Assembly: GCA_902363835.1 (NCBI GenBank)
Contig: CABJBM010000001.1
Span: 1-64,000 of the forward strand
Source of the DNA: Lachnospiraceae bacterium
GTDB taxonomy: Bacteria; Bacillota; Clostridia; Lachnospirales; Lachnospiraceae
Direction of reading: 5' to 3'
DNA: 64,000 bases
The notes under the pieces: generated by a model
Told to the model about the DNA's origin: nothing
Seen by the model: only the letters and a program-made list of their open reading frames with translations
Databases searched by the model: none
Part shown: one piece after another, positions 6,958-13,877 of the stretch
Numbering within the stretch: position 1 is the stretch's first letter
How the letters are laid out: each line of letters opens with the position of its first letter
Made by a program: the position numbers and the translations under genes

Positions 6958-7968
6958 TTAGCAAGAAGCGCTTTTAATACCATCAGGAACCACCTCAAAC
7001 GGATTACCATCTACAACAGTAGTAAACCCGTCATCTGTAACGACAATTTTCGAATACTCAACAGCACCATCTTTATAATGTACAATCCTATGAATACGGC
7101 GTAGAAAAGCCAACCATGTGGCATTTTGCTCACGTTGTATAATGGGATATTGTCTTGACAATGGAACGTTGGTTACTATGTAAACTTTTGTAAAACAAGC
7201 GAACTTATTATTATAACGGCAAGGCAATTCAACTGGATAACCGTCCAAATAATTAAGCATATCAGAGATACTAAAACCGGAACGGAACTCCTCAAAGATA
7301 ACAACGTCTTGACCCTTATATGTATCAAAAGGGTGCGCATAATCTGTCACACGGAAAACATTACTATAGCCAAAACGTTCCATAATAGAACGTGTTTTTC
7401 CTGAACCCGTAGTACCGTAAACATAAGATACATCAAGATTCCTAAACTCATTTTTATAGGTTTCTTGTATTAAAATCTGCCTAACTCTATCGAGTTTATC
7501 AAGATTCGAAAGGCTTTCGGGCATTTGCTCCAATATCTCATAATCGGACAAACCTTCCTTAATCATTGCATATAAATCAGCTATATCATTACGGCAACCT
7601 TGTCTTTCCAGTGGCATTTCTCCGTACTCCTCAAATGTATCAGGCACACAAGTTTCGGATTTTTTATTATCTTTCCATTTCCCGGTCTTAGACACATATT
7701 CCATGTTTTGCTGTGCTGTGCCTTTCGCCATTTCAAAGTGTGCACCATCAAATTTCTTTTTTAATGTTGAGAAGCGGATACCGCCTTTGCTATGTATATA
7801 CAAATGCGTATGATAAGTTCCTTCTTCTCCAATTTCATCAGCCATACAATAGTAAACAACAGATTTTAAATCAGCCAGAACTTCCTTTAAACGATCATGC
7901 GTAAATCCCTTTTCAACAGGATTGTTAATTGTCAATTGCCATTTACGGCTTTGTGTATCATTTGCCAT
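6958..7968 (-). CDS. rep: CRESS-DNA-type replication initiator: HUH endonuclease plus SF3 helicase
   Basis: This protein (336 residues from the preferred start) should nick the origin and drive rolling-circle replication. Numbering from the upstream ATG at 7974, the HUH domain shows motif I WQLTINNP (12-19), motif II THLYIH (56-61) and motif III YVSK (93-96, nicking tyrosine). The helicase domain shows Walker A GTTGSGKT (187-194), Walker B VVIFEEF (224-230) and motif C VYIVTN. This two-domain order is that of circovirus-like and bacterial pCRESS plasmid Reps, not of Ff-type gpII. The ATG at 7974 is one base from the GGAGG site, so 7968 (spacing 7) is preferred. An origin-like stem-loop and iterons lie directly upstream. 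Confidence 0.9.
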   Translation of the reverse strand: MANDTQSRKWQLTINNPVEKGFTHDRLKEVLADLKSVVYYCMADEIGEEGTYHTHLYIHSKGGIRFSTLKKKFDGAHFEMAKGTAQQNMEYVSKTGKWKDNKKSETCVPDTFEEYGEMPLERQGCRNDIADLYAMIKEGLSDYEILEQMPESLSNLDKLDRVRQILIQETYKNEFRNLDVSYVYGTTGSGKTRSIMERFGYSNVFRVTDYAHPFDTYKGQDVVIFEEFRSGFSISDMLNYLDGYPVELPCRYNNKFACFTKVYIVTNVPLSRQYPIIQREQNATWLAFLRRIHRIVHYKDGAVEYSKIVVTDDGFTTVVDGNPFEVVPDGIKSASC

Positions 7969-7997
7969 TTTCATACCTCCCCTTATTCATGATTTTT

Positions 7998-8088
7998 TGC
8001 GACCATTTATGCGACTGCGACAAGTGCGACAAATTGATGTCGCAAGGTCTGAAACCTAGATTTGATCAGGCTTGCCGAGGTCTGCGAC
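7998..8088. repeat. TGCGAC iterons upstream of rep
   Basis: Five direct copies of TGCGAC occur at 7998-8003, 8010-8015, 8016-8021, 8025-8030 and 8083-8088, and one inverted copy at 8039-8044. Such short repeats between rep and the nick stem-loop are the usual Rep-binding sites in CRESS-DNA replicons. Binding here is inferred. Confidence 0.75.
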
Positions 8089-8092
8089 AGAA

Positions 8093-8116
8093 GTCCGGGG
8101 TAATACTAGCCCGGAC
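8093..8116 (-). other. rolling-circle origin stem-loop with nonanucleotide TAGTATTAC
   Basis: On the minus strand GTCCGGG pairs perfectly with CCCGGAC around a ten-base loop, CTAGTATTAC. The loop contains TAGTATTAC, the circovirus-type consensus in which Rep cuts between TATT and AC. It lies 125 bp upstream of the rep start and next to iterons, on the same strand as rep and the structural genes, which would make that strand the virion strand. Confidence 0.85.
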
Positions 8117-8118
8117 AG

Positions 8119-8392
8119 GCGAGCGTGCGCTCGCGAGCAAATATCTATATAAGTCAGTGCACCTATGCTTGAAGCCCGATAAAACAGGATAGGCATGCGC
8201 TTAGTAAACAGTTTTTGGGGCTTCTACGCTGTGATCACTTGTTTGTGCACGCGTAGAAAGTATGAACCCGATAAAAACCATCTGCCATTCGCTACGCCGA
8301 CCCCCACTCACGGGGGGCACGTAAATCGGCGCTTAACGCTCTAAATAGCCTACGGCGGTAATCAAGGAAAAAAGGGAGTGTTGGCTACCGCC
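8119..8392. other. non-coding region with a series of strong hairpins
   Basis: Stems are visible at 8119-8134 (GCGAGC/GCTCGC), 8222-8258 (TTCTACGC/GCGTAGAA, enclosing GTGATCAC), 8295-8331 (CGCCGA/TCGGCG enclosing CCCCC/GGGGG) and 8354-8392 (GGCGGTA/TACCGCC). No gene was found. By analogy with the Ff intergenic region these may serve as the complementary-strand origin, packaging signal or rep-leader control. Confidence 0.6.
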
Positions 8393-8415
8393 AGTCATTG
8401 ACAGCAGCCAAAGCA

Positions 8416-8661
8416 TTACTTTTGAATCCGGGCATCACAAACAAAGCCACGATTGTTATATTCTACATCAACAGTCTGGCCAGGAGCGAGATCAGGAACG
8501 CAAGGCAGATTTAAATTGTCACTGATGAAGATATTGGAAACTGCTTCACCGACCACCTGTGGGTCCTTATGCTTAGTATGTAATGTCACACCTTTTACCG
8601 GATTACCAGTCTTACGGCTTACATAATCAACCGTTTGCACACCTAAAATAACTACTTTCAT
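8416..8661 (-). CDS. small ssDNA-binding-like phage protein
   Basis: The 81-residue protein starts MKVVILGVQTVDYVSRKTG and looks all-beta, with no membrane segment. Size, position before rep and composition fit the gpV-type ssDNA-binding role of filamentous phages, which coats the virion strand before export. It resembles short proteins I associate with Firmicutes inovirus-like elements, but no motif proves the function. The start follows AAAGGAGG at good spacing. Confidence 0.6.
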   Translation of the reverse strand: MKVVILGVQTVDYVSRKTGNPVKGVTLHTKHKDPQVVGEAVSNIFISDNLNLPCVPDLAPGQTVDVEYNNRGFVCDARIQK

Positions 8662-8688
8662 TACAAATCCTCCTTTAATATGAAATTT

Positions 8689-8832
8689 TCAACGAGCCAT
8701 TACGGGCATATCCATCAACCGTAATGAATGGTATTTCCATTTATCGCCAACATGAGAGTTTCCTATGCACTCACAACAACCGCTTGAACAATTTACCTTC
8801 ACTCTGTATTTATACGGGCTTGTGACCGTCAT
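8689..8832 (-). CDS. possible small cysteine-rich phage protein
   Basis: A 47-codon frame (start MTVTSPYKYRVKVN) contains four cysteines in CSSGCCEC, a possible metal-binding cluster. It lies between two better supported genes on the same strand, 22 bp after the previous stop. No Shine-Dalgarno sequence precedes the ATG, so expression is uncertain. Confidence 0.35.
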   Translation of the reverse strand: MTVTSPYKYRVKVNCSSGCCECIGNSHVGDKWKYHSLRLMDMPVMAR

Positions 8833-8854
8833 AGGCTACATTAAAGGGGAGGGG

Positions 8855-9028
8855 CTAGGCCCCTACCTCAATATTTACTTTTTCTAAGTCTGCTTTCAGC
8901 CTTACCATCATTTCTGCTTCCGCACGATAGACTTTAAGCTGTTCTATATCATCAGGTGAACAACAAATATACCTCATTGCTGAATCCTCGAAATAACGAT
9001 CAAAAACCTGCTTTTCCTTCTTTGTCAT
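8855..9028 (-). CDS. small helical phage protein
   Basis: A 57-residue frame (start MTKKEKQVFDRYFED) is predicted to be mostly helical and charged. It follows an AAAGGGGA ribosome-binding site and is the first gene after the leftward promoter region near the operators. No family was recognised; an early regulatory or replication accessory role is possible. Confidence 0.6.
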   Translation of the reverse strand: MTKKEKQVFDRYFEDSAMRYICCSPDDIEQLKVYRAEAEMMVRLKADLEKVNIEVGA

Positions 9029-9090
9029 AATTAATCCCCTTTCATTTATAAACCATTTTTGCTATACTTAACTTATAAATATATATTACC

Positions 9091-9170
9091 ACATTGCACA
9101 ATGTTTGAATATTGACACATTGCACAATGTTTACGTTATTTTGTTATGCAAAGTACACATTGCACAATGT
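9091..9170. promoter_or_regulatory. three identical operators ACATTGCACAATGT with divergent promoter region
   Basis: Exact copies lie at 9091-9104, 9117-9130 and 9157-9170, each an ACATTG/CAATGT inverted repeat. The second lies just downstream of TTGACA at 9112-9117, the -35 of the rightward regulator gene. The leftward replication genes start on the other side. The arrangement is that of an autoregulated repressor controlling phage replication. Confidence 0.85.
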
Positions 9171-9185
9171 TTGGAAAGGAGTAAC

Positions 9186-9521
9186 ATGACATACGATAAA
9201 GTTAAATATAATAACGAATTTAATAAACAAGCATATGACAGACTAAATATACAAGTACCAAAAGGTCAAAAAAAAGTATTAGAAGAACACTGGAAATCAT
9301 TAAGTTATAATTCACTTAATGCATATATAAATGACCTAATTAAAAAAGACAAGGAGGAAAGAAACATGGAATTATCATCAGAAGAACAATTTATACTAAA
9401 CCGATTTAGATACGGAAACGATGAGGAAAAAGAAAAAATATATAACTTAGCACTAGAAATAGACAAAGATCAATTTAAAAGAAAAATACAAGAAAATAAA
9501 CAATCAAATGAAACAGAATAA
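9186..9521 (+). CDS. ribbon-helix-helix-like phage regulator
   Basis: The 111-residue protein is the only phage gene on the plus strand. Residues 15-60 (AYDRLNIQVPKGQKKVLEEHW to SLNAYINDLI) fit an Arc/MetJ-like beta-helix-helix domain; the rest is charged and helical. It starts at 9186 after GGAAAGGAG; an upstream in-frame ATG at 9105 would read through two operators and lacks a ribosome-binding site. It most likely binds the three 14-bp palindromes just upstream and represses itself and the leftward operon. The lysogeny-type role is inferred. Confidence 0.7.
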   Translation: MTYDKVKYNNEFNKQAYDRLNIQVPKGQKKVLEEHWKSLSYNSLNAYINDLIKKDKEERNMELSSEEQFILNRFRYGNDEEKEKIYNLALEIDKDQFKRKIQENKQSNETE

Positions 9522-9545
9522 TTATAAGAAGAATCAATAAAATAC

Positions 9546-9585
9546 AACCACCCCCGGCGCACCTAAAGTGCGCGCGTGGCTGGTT
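9546..9585. terminator. bidirectional hairpin between convergent phage genes
   Basis: GCGCAC-CTAAA-GTGCGC is extended outward by further pairs to AACCA/TGGTT. It separates the regulator gene from the end of the convergent Zot gene. The T-run is weak. Confidence 0.6.
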
Positions 9586-9596
9586 CGTCTGTCATT

Positions 9597-10421
9597 TTAT
9601 CGTCTATGGGACGTTTTCCCGTCCGTAATACGGCTGATAACAGCTTGAACATACAATACAAGAAACTGATGCAACCGAACAGGAATAGTCCGAATACCAG
9701 ATAATACATATAGCACATGCTCCTTTCTATTTGTGTATGGTAACGGTGGGATAGGGCAGTAACGGAACTCGCCCTTATCAGGCAGTGGGGGAGGATTAAA
9801 GCTTTTAAAATACTGAGCGTATTTTGGTATCCATGTTACCTTGATTGAACCCGCCCAAAAGAGCAGAAGAGAGTCAAAAGCCAGATCATCAGCAATATGA
9901 CTTTCACCGCCACCGCCAGCAGAAGAAGCACTAACAATGGTTATTTTACGGTTAATACGACGAGCAACGGAATACACACTAAAATACGAGCGCATCAAAT
10001 ACATAGCATCAGTCAATTCACGCAAAGATTTATCAATATCAAACGCCTGGGAGAATAAATATACCGTATGTTTATACTGCCTTTGCATTTTGAAATACTC
10101 CCGGTATTCCTTCTTGAATGACTTAAAATCCCGGTTATTCCAGATCAAACCGACTTCATCAATGAGAATCACAGAATCTTCCGGGATATGTATAAAACCT
10201 AAATCTTTGGGATTAAAGAGGATAGCGCCGGGAACCTCCGTTGTACTGTATACAGCCCTTCCATGCTTTAAATAATTCAAAGTAAGCTTGGTTAAAAAGG
10301 TAGTTTTTCCTGATCCCTTTTTACCAAATATCATAATCAATTTATATGGATTCCTAAACTTAAACGCATAGTAACAAACGTACAATACGTAAGCGAAAAA
10401 GAACCAGAATAAAATTTTCAT
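9597..10421 (-). CDS. zot: Zot/pI-type phage assembly ATPase
   Basis: The 274-residue protein should sit in the membrane and power extrusion of the filament. An N-terminal membrane segment (about 4-20) precedes Walker A GKKGSGKT (33-40) and Walker B VILIDEV (84-90), typical of the zonular occludens toxin family; a second hydrophobic stretch is near 235-260. The gene overlaps the stop of the preceding 49-codon gene by ATGA, showing translational coupling. It is the most diagnostic inovirus gene here. Confidence 0.92.
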   Translation of the reverse strand: MKILFWFFFAYVLYVCYYAFKFRNPYKLIMIFGKKGSGKTTFLTKLTLNYLKHGRAVYSTTEVPGAILFNPKDLGFIHIPEDSVILIDEVGLIWNNRDFKSFKKEYREYFKMQRQYKHTVYLFSQAFDIDKSLRELTDAMYLMRSYFSVYSVARRINRKITIVSASSAGGGGESHIADDLAFDSLLLFWAGSIKVTWIPKYAQYFKSFNPPPLPDKGEFRYCPIPPLPYTNRKEHVLYVLSGIRTIPVRLHQFLVLYVQAVISRITDGKTSHRR

Positions 10422-10567
10422 CTAAGACCTACCGCCTTTCTGAAAATCAAGAATAACATGCTAAAAATCACAAACAAGACGGGAGCGGAAATAACGATAT
10501 CGTCAACAGTTATACTCCCTAAAAAATACAAGATAAAGTCCATCATGGAATCTAAAAATTGAATCAT
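10418..10567 (-). CDS. small phage membrane protein upstream of zot
   Basis: A 49-residue frame (start MIQFLDSMMDFI) with a strong hydrophobic segment (APVLFVIFSMLFLIF) and a basic tail follows AAAGGAGTGGG at good spacing and overlaps zot by ATGA. It may be a minor virion protein comparable to gpVI/gpVII/gpIX. No sequence family was recognised. Confidence 0.75.
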   Translation of the reverse strand: MIQFLDSMMDFILYFLGSITVDDIVISAPVLFVIFSMLFLIFRKAVGLR

Positions 10568-10590
10568 TATTCCCACTCCTTTTTGTTTAT

Positions 10591-10785
10591 TTACGCAGAA
10601 TGAAGAACCCTATACATCATGGCAACACAGGCACCAATGATAAAGATGCCAAGGTAAACACCACCGAGACTGTTACCAACAAGCCATGAAGTAATGCTTG
10701 TAAAAGAGGACAACATCCAAGTAAGTAATGTAGTAACCAACTCTAATACAGTTGAGATACCAGAAGTACCAGACGCAAGCAACAT
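10591..10785 (-). CDS. major coat protein-like (pVIII-type)
   Basis: The 64-residue hydrophobic protein has two apolar stretches around a small Gly/Ser region and ends RVLHSA. Size and genome position fit a major coat protein, of the form found in some phages without a classical signal peptide. It is a close paralogue of the frameshifted copy directly upstream (shared GGVYLGIFIIGACVAMMYRV). It follows AAAGGAG. Coat assignment is inferred. Confidence 0.65.
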   Translation of the reverse strand: MLLASGTSGISTVLELVTTLLTWMLSSFTSITSWLVGNSLGGVYLGIFIIGACVAMMYRVLHSA

Positions 10786-10820
10786 AATAACTCCTTTCTG
10801 ACTATTTCAGCCATTTAAAA

Positions 10821-10996
10821 TTAAGCAGAATGTAAAACCCGGTACATCATGGCAACACAGGCACCAATGATGAAAATACCAAGGTATACACCGCCAAGGT
10901 CATTGCCGACCAGCCATGTAGTCATGTAGTAATGGCTGTAAAACTGGATAACATCCATGTGAGCAACGTTGTAACAAGACCTAAAACAGTACTCAT
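10821..10996 (-). pseudogene. second coat-protein gene copy, frameshifted by an 8-bp tandem duplication
   Basis: The frame starts MSTVLGLVTTLLTWMLSSF after GAAAGGAG and stops after ITT because the octamer CATGTAGT (plus strand) is present twice in tandem at 10915-10930. Removing one copy restores a continuous protein of about 55 residues nearly identical to the intact coat gene at its C-terminal half. It may be a dead duplicate or a slippage-switchable gene. Confidence 0.8.
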
Positions 10997-11014
10997 ACGA
11001 AACTCCTTTCCGGG

Positions 11015-11161
11015 CTACTTTAAGCCCTTAAATGCAATCTTTAAAAAGCTGATAAAGCTATCCAATATATATAGAAAGACAAGGCATGTAATAACATACA
11101 CAATATCTTCTCTACCGGGGGGAATTACGCCTATAATTGACGCGAGTTTTTCCATGAGCAT
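11015..11161 (-). CDS. small phage membrane protein
   Basis: A 48-residue frame with one clear membrane segment (DIVYVITCLVFLYILDSFISF) starts at 11161, nine bases after GGAGG. The start lies inside the end of the upstream gene (31-bp overlap), suggesting coupled translation. Likely a minor structural or assembly protein; no family recognised. Confidence 0.7.
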   Translation of the reverse strand: MLMEKLASIIGVIPPGREDIVYVITCLVFLYILDSFISFLKIAFKGLK

Positions 11162-11985
11162 AAAAGAATACCTCCAATAAGAAACGCAATTACAACAACA
11201 GCAACATAAATCCGAAAGTCTGTAGAATCAACGCTATAATCAACCCATTCCGATGCATAGAATAATCCATATGTAATAACTTGTTGCATCTGTGTCGAAC
11301 TGACTTTCGTATAAGCAGTCTGGTAAGAATTGCTGCCATACATCATAACAGGAACAGGCCCGGCTACGCCAATCACGGAATTAAGAGTGAATAACTTATA
11401 GTTATAATCAGACTGGTTAAACGTATCCGTAAAGAACAAACGCCCCACAACCCGGTACAAGTCAGGATCAGAAGATATACAGTAAAGTGCACCGTCTGAA
11501 GGATCACGCCAAATATATTTTTGCATATCCGATGAGATCACATACTTACAGGCCTGACCTTTAAAAGTACCTGTATAAACTACCACATTCCGATCAAAAA
11601 AGGAGCCTGATGCAAAAGGAGTAACAGAAGCAAAATCATCAGAATAAGGCTCAACCGTTTCATAAATTTCCGTATCCTCCAACTCCTCCAAAGGCTCCGC
11701 TTCTGATGGAGTGGCAGGAGAGAGAAAGCTATGGATATCCATAACGGCATAATAGATGCCCGATAATAAATCTGATGTATAAAAATCCTCTGTATTTTCC
11801 GGTAAATCTTCCTCATATATGATATCCTCCATATCTATAGAAGCTGTATTATCAGAATCATTAAAATCAGGGCTAGAAGCATCGGAAGGAGTTGCAATAT
11901 CACAGTAGGATACACTAGGAAAACCGACAGTAAAAACAAAAACAGAGCATAAAACAGAACATAAATAACGAGCACTTTTGATCAC
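11131..11985 (-). CDS. secreted/anchored phage surface protein, GTG start
   Basis: From the GTG at 11985 the protein has 284 residues: a signal-type segment (VIKSARYLCSVLCSVFVFTV), an acidic Ser/Thr/Pro-rich linker with ATPSDA and ATPSEAE elements, a beta-rich middle and a C-terminal membrane anchor (IYVAVVVIAFLIGGILLC). The GTG has GGAGG eight bases upstream and overlaps the previous stop (GTGA), so it is preferred over the ATG at 12096, which would overlap another gene. Probably a virion tip or membrane-anchored assembly protein. Confidence 0.7.
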   Translation of the reverse strand: MIKSARYLCSVLCSVFVFTVGFPSVSYCDIATPSDASSPDFNDSDNTASIDMEDIIYEEDLPENTEDFYTSDLLSGIYYAVMDIHSFLSPATPSEAEPLEELEDTEIYETVEPYSDDFASVTPFASGSFFDRNVVVYTGTFKGQACKYVISSDMQKYIWRDPSDGALYCISSDPDLYRVVGRLFFTDTFNQSDYNYKLFTLNSVIGVAGPVPVMMYGSNSYQTAYTKVSSTQMQQVITYGLFYASEWVDYSVDSTDFRIYVAVVVIAFLIGGILLCSWKNSRQL

Positions 11986-12137
11986 TTTACCTTCCTCCAA
12001 ACATTGACAAGCTTCCTTAAAACAATAAGACCAATCACGGATACACCCACATAACTCATACCATTTAAGAGAGTATTTATAATCATTCGCCACCAAGTTA
12101 TCAGAGAATCCAAAACAATCTCAACAGAACTAAACAT
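11982..12137 (-). CDS. small phage membrane protein
   Basis: A 51-residue frame (start MFSSVEIVLDSL) has a hydrophobic core (MSYVGVSVIGLIVL) and a basic end. Its TGA overlaps the GTG start of the next gene, and an AGGAGG-type site precedes its ATG. Function unknown; one of several tiny membrane proteins in the structural block. Confidence 0.7.
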   Translation of the reverse strand: MFSSVEIVLDSLITWWRMIINTLLNGMSYVGVSVIGLIVLRKLVNVWRKVK

Positions 12138-12152
12138 TTTTAATCCTCCTTG

Positions 12153-12326
12153 CTAACTGATTTTTTCACGGTGATAACGCACAATGAGAGCAGTAATTAA
12201 TACGGATAAAATGGTAAGTCCAATCATAGCCTCCCCATAGGTAAAACCAAGACCCAACGGAACAGATAATAAAAATCTAACAACATGATTTATTAAATAA
12301 AGAAAAAAATCGAAAAATTCAGCCAT
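12153..12326 (-). CDS. small phage membrane protein
   Basis: A 57-residue frame (start MAEFFDFFLYLI) with two hydrophobic segments and a charged end follows AAGGGGGA. It begins two bases after the previous stop. Function unknown, probably assembly or minor coat. Confidence 0.7.
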   Translation of the reverse strand: MAEFFDFFLYLINHVVRFLLSVPLGLGFTYGEAMIGLTILSVLITALIVRYHREKIS

Positions 12327-12327
12327 A

Positions 12328-12546
12328 TTATTCCCCCTTATTCAAGATCGTTACAATGACGGAAACAGCGATAAAAAGCATGATGAACGTAACCAAAAAA
12401 GGTGGGAGATAGGTAACCGATAAAACAATAAAAGCAATGGCTTTTGGGATTTGAGTAATTAACATGATGAGCATCTTAAATGCATTAATTACAAAGTTAA
12501 TCACAAAGCCGATAAGCTGAATCACGGAACTGAAAAACGCAAACAT
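12328..12546 (-). CDS. small two-segment phage membrane protein
   Basis: The 72-residue protein is almost wholly hydrophobic, with two or three membrane segments around a QIPKA turn and a NKGE end. It lies five bases after the pIII-like gene and two before the next gene. A gpVI-like role at the pIII end of the filament would fit the position, but this is inference. Confidence 0.7.
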   Translation of the reverse strand: MFAFFSSVIQLIGFVINFVINAFKMLIMLITQIPKAIAFIVLSVTYLPPFLVTFIMLFIAVSVIVTILNKGE

Positions 12547-12551
12547 AAAAG

Positions 12552-13796
12552 CTACCTCCCGTAACGAAAATATCCAATCAACATTAATACAAATGTAAGC
12601 GTTAAGCCTAAAGTAATAGGTAAATTAAAATGATTCAATGATTCAAAAATACTCTGTATGTAGTTACCAAAAAAGAGAAGAGAAGCAAGCACTCCGGAAG
12701 GATAATTATTGAGATTATGATATTCAAAATTATCTAAATATGATTCCATAGATTCCGTGATACTATTTTCCAACTCACTATATTCTGTCAATGTATCATT
12801 CAAGTTATTGGAACTGTTATCTAAAGCAGAAGGATCATATCCATTTAATGCCTGATCAGTATTTTTATCCTGATTTTGGGTAATCTTATCAGTATTAGAG
12901 TTGTTATTATTGATAAGATCATCAGTATTTTCACGGTCTGCATCAAGTTTTTCCTGATGTTGCTGATTCATTTTATTGTAAAGATTCGTAAATTCCCCGG
13001 CTAATTGATTCCAAAAGGCGGTAAGCTGGTTTGAAATAGTGGAAATAATTTGAACCAGCAAACCATTAGTTTCTTCCTGCTGTTCAACTAAAGTTCCGGT
13101 ATTATTAGCAATAGCATTGTCAACACCAGACGAACCACTATTTTGTATTTCAGGAGAAACAACAGTGCCAACAGAACTTTCAGAAGTAAAAGTGAATTTA
13201 TAACCAGTTGGATTGATATCCAAATCACTAAACGACTGATTAAAAGTAACCGCAAAACGAACTAATTTAGTATTATAACCGATCCGAACATTACCAGAGA
13301 ACGAGAAGGCACCAGCAGATGCATCACGTGTATATTTACCTAAAGCAGAAGATTCACTCATAGCTACATTAACAGCAGAATCATACAAATAAAGATTAAC
13401 ACGTGAAACATTACCCCATGACGCTATATTACCCTCATTACCGTGAAACACTACTCCGTAAGTACCCGATTTTGGTATACTATCTGAAGTAATGGTAAGC
13501 ATCATTTGATTAAATTTCTTACCATAATTAAGAGGAGTAGAATATAAACCAGTAGAAGCATTATAATTCATTCTCACCCAGGTACCATCAGTAGCAACGG
13601 CATCTATATAAAAATAAGGGAGAACAGCATAAGGAGTAATAGAAACATAAGAAGATACAACAGGTTCATCAGCAGAATCATATAAAGCCTGACTATCAGT
13701 AGCCAGATCAGCCAGAGAAGAAAAAGGAACCGACAGTGCCAGACAAAGAGAAAGCAACAGCGATAGGAAGATAGAACCTTTTATTTTTACTTTCAT
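12552..13796 (-). CDS. pIII-like adsorption protein
   Basis: The 414-residue protein has a signal peptide (cleavage near SSLA-D, about residue 30), a beta-rich N-terminal half, a low-complexity Asn/Gln/Asp-rich and coiled-coil region (about 235-340) and a C-terminal membrane anchor (LPITLGLTLTFVLMLIGYF). This is the layout of filamentous phage adsorption proteins, which bind the host receptor. It is the first gene of the structural block, after AAGGGGG and a terminator. The N-terminal domain would set host specificity. Confidence 0.75.
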   Translation of the reverse strand: MKVKIKGSIFLSLLLSLCLALSVPFSSLADLATDSQALYDSADEPVVSSYVSITPYAVLPYFYIDAVATDGTWVRMNYNASTGLYSTPLNYGKKFNQMMLTITSDSIPKSGTYGVVFHGNEGNIASWGNVSRVNLYLYDSAVNVAMSESSALGKYTRDASAGAFSFSGNVRIGYNTKLVRFAVTFNQSFSDLDINPTGYKFTFTSESSVGTVVSPEIQNSGSSGVDNAIANNTGTLVEQQEETNGLLVQIISTISNQLTAFWNQLAGEFTNLYNKMNQQHQEKLDADRENTDDLINNNNSNTDKITQNQDKNTDQALNGYDPSALDNSSNNLNDTLTEYSELENSITESMESYLDNFEYHNLNNYPSGVLASLLFFGNYIQSIFESLNHFNLPITLGLTLTFVLMLIGYFRYGR

Positions 13797-13877
13797 AAAA
13801 CCCCCTTAATAAAAAAAGAGAACGACAACCCGTAATAATTACGAATTGTCATTCTCTGATACAACTATTCGTTAAAC
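13687..13877. repeat. direct repeat copy 2 (partner 6520-6710)
   Basis: Gap-free match to 6520-6710, at the right end of the full unit, covering the pIII-like gene start, terminator and att left arm. Confidence 0.95.
13817..13857 (-). terminator. terminator between the att site and the pIII-like gene
   Basis: Minus-strand AGAGAATGACAA pairs with TTGTCGTTCTCT and is followed by seven Ts and then the AAGGGGG ribosome-binding site of the pIII-like gene. In the circular phage it would stop transcription coming from rep; in the prophage it insulates the structural block from the chromosome. Confidence 0.8.

Larger units (their letters stand above)
6700..13866 (-). mobile_element. integrated inovirus-like filamentous prophage, full unit of 7,167 bp
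   Basis: The unit runs from one copy of ATTCGTTAAAC to the next (6700 and 13867). All genes but one lie on the minus strand in a filamentous-phage-like order: pIII-like protein, small membrane proteins, coat proteins, Zot/pI ATPase, small proteins, ssDNA-binding-like protein, then rep. No tail, capsid or terminase genes are present, which fits the Inoviridae lifestyle. The replication module is of CRESS-virus type. The element carries no integrase, and its ends are dif-like, so it probably integrates with host Xer recombinase (an IMEX strategy). Apart from one frameshifted coat gene copy it looks intact. Confidence 0.85.

Noticed and set aside
6798..7010. 70-codon version of the small gene after rep
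   Set aside because: The start lies inside rep without a ribosome-binding site; the 52-codon version starting after the rep stop is simpler.
9105..9185. Longer N-terminus for the phage regulator
   Set aside because: It would be translated across operators; the ATG at 9186 has GGAAAGGAG in front.
11986..12096. ATG start for the phage surface protein
   Set aside because: It overlaps another gene out of frame; the GTG at 11985 has a good ribosome-binding site and GTGA coupling.
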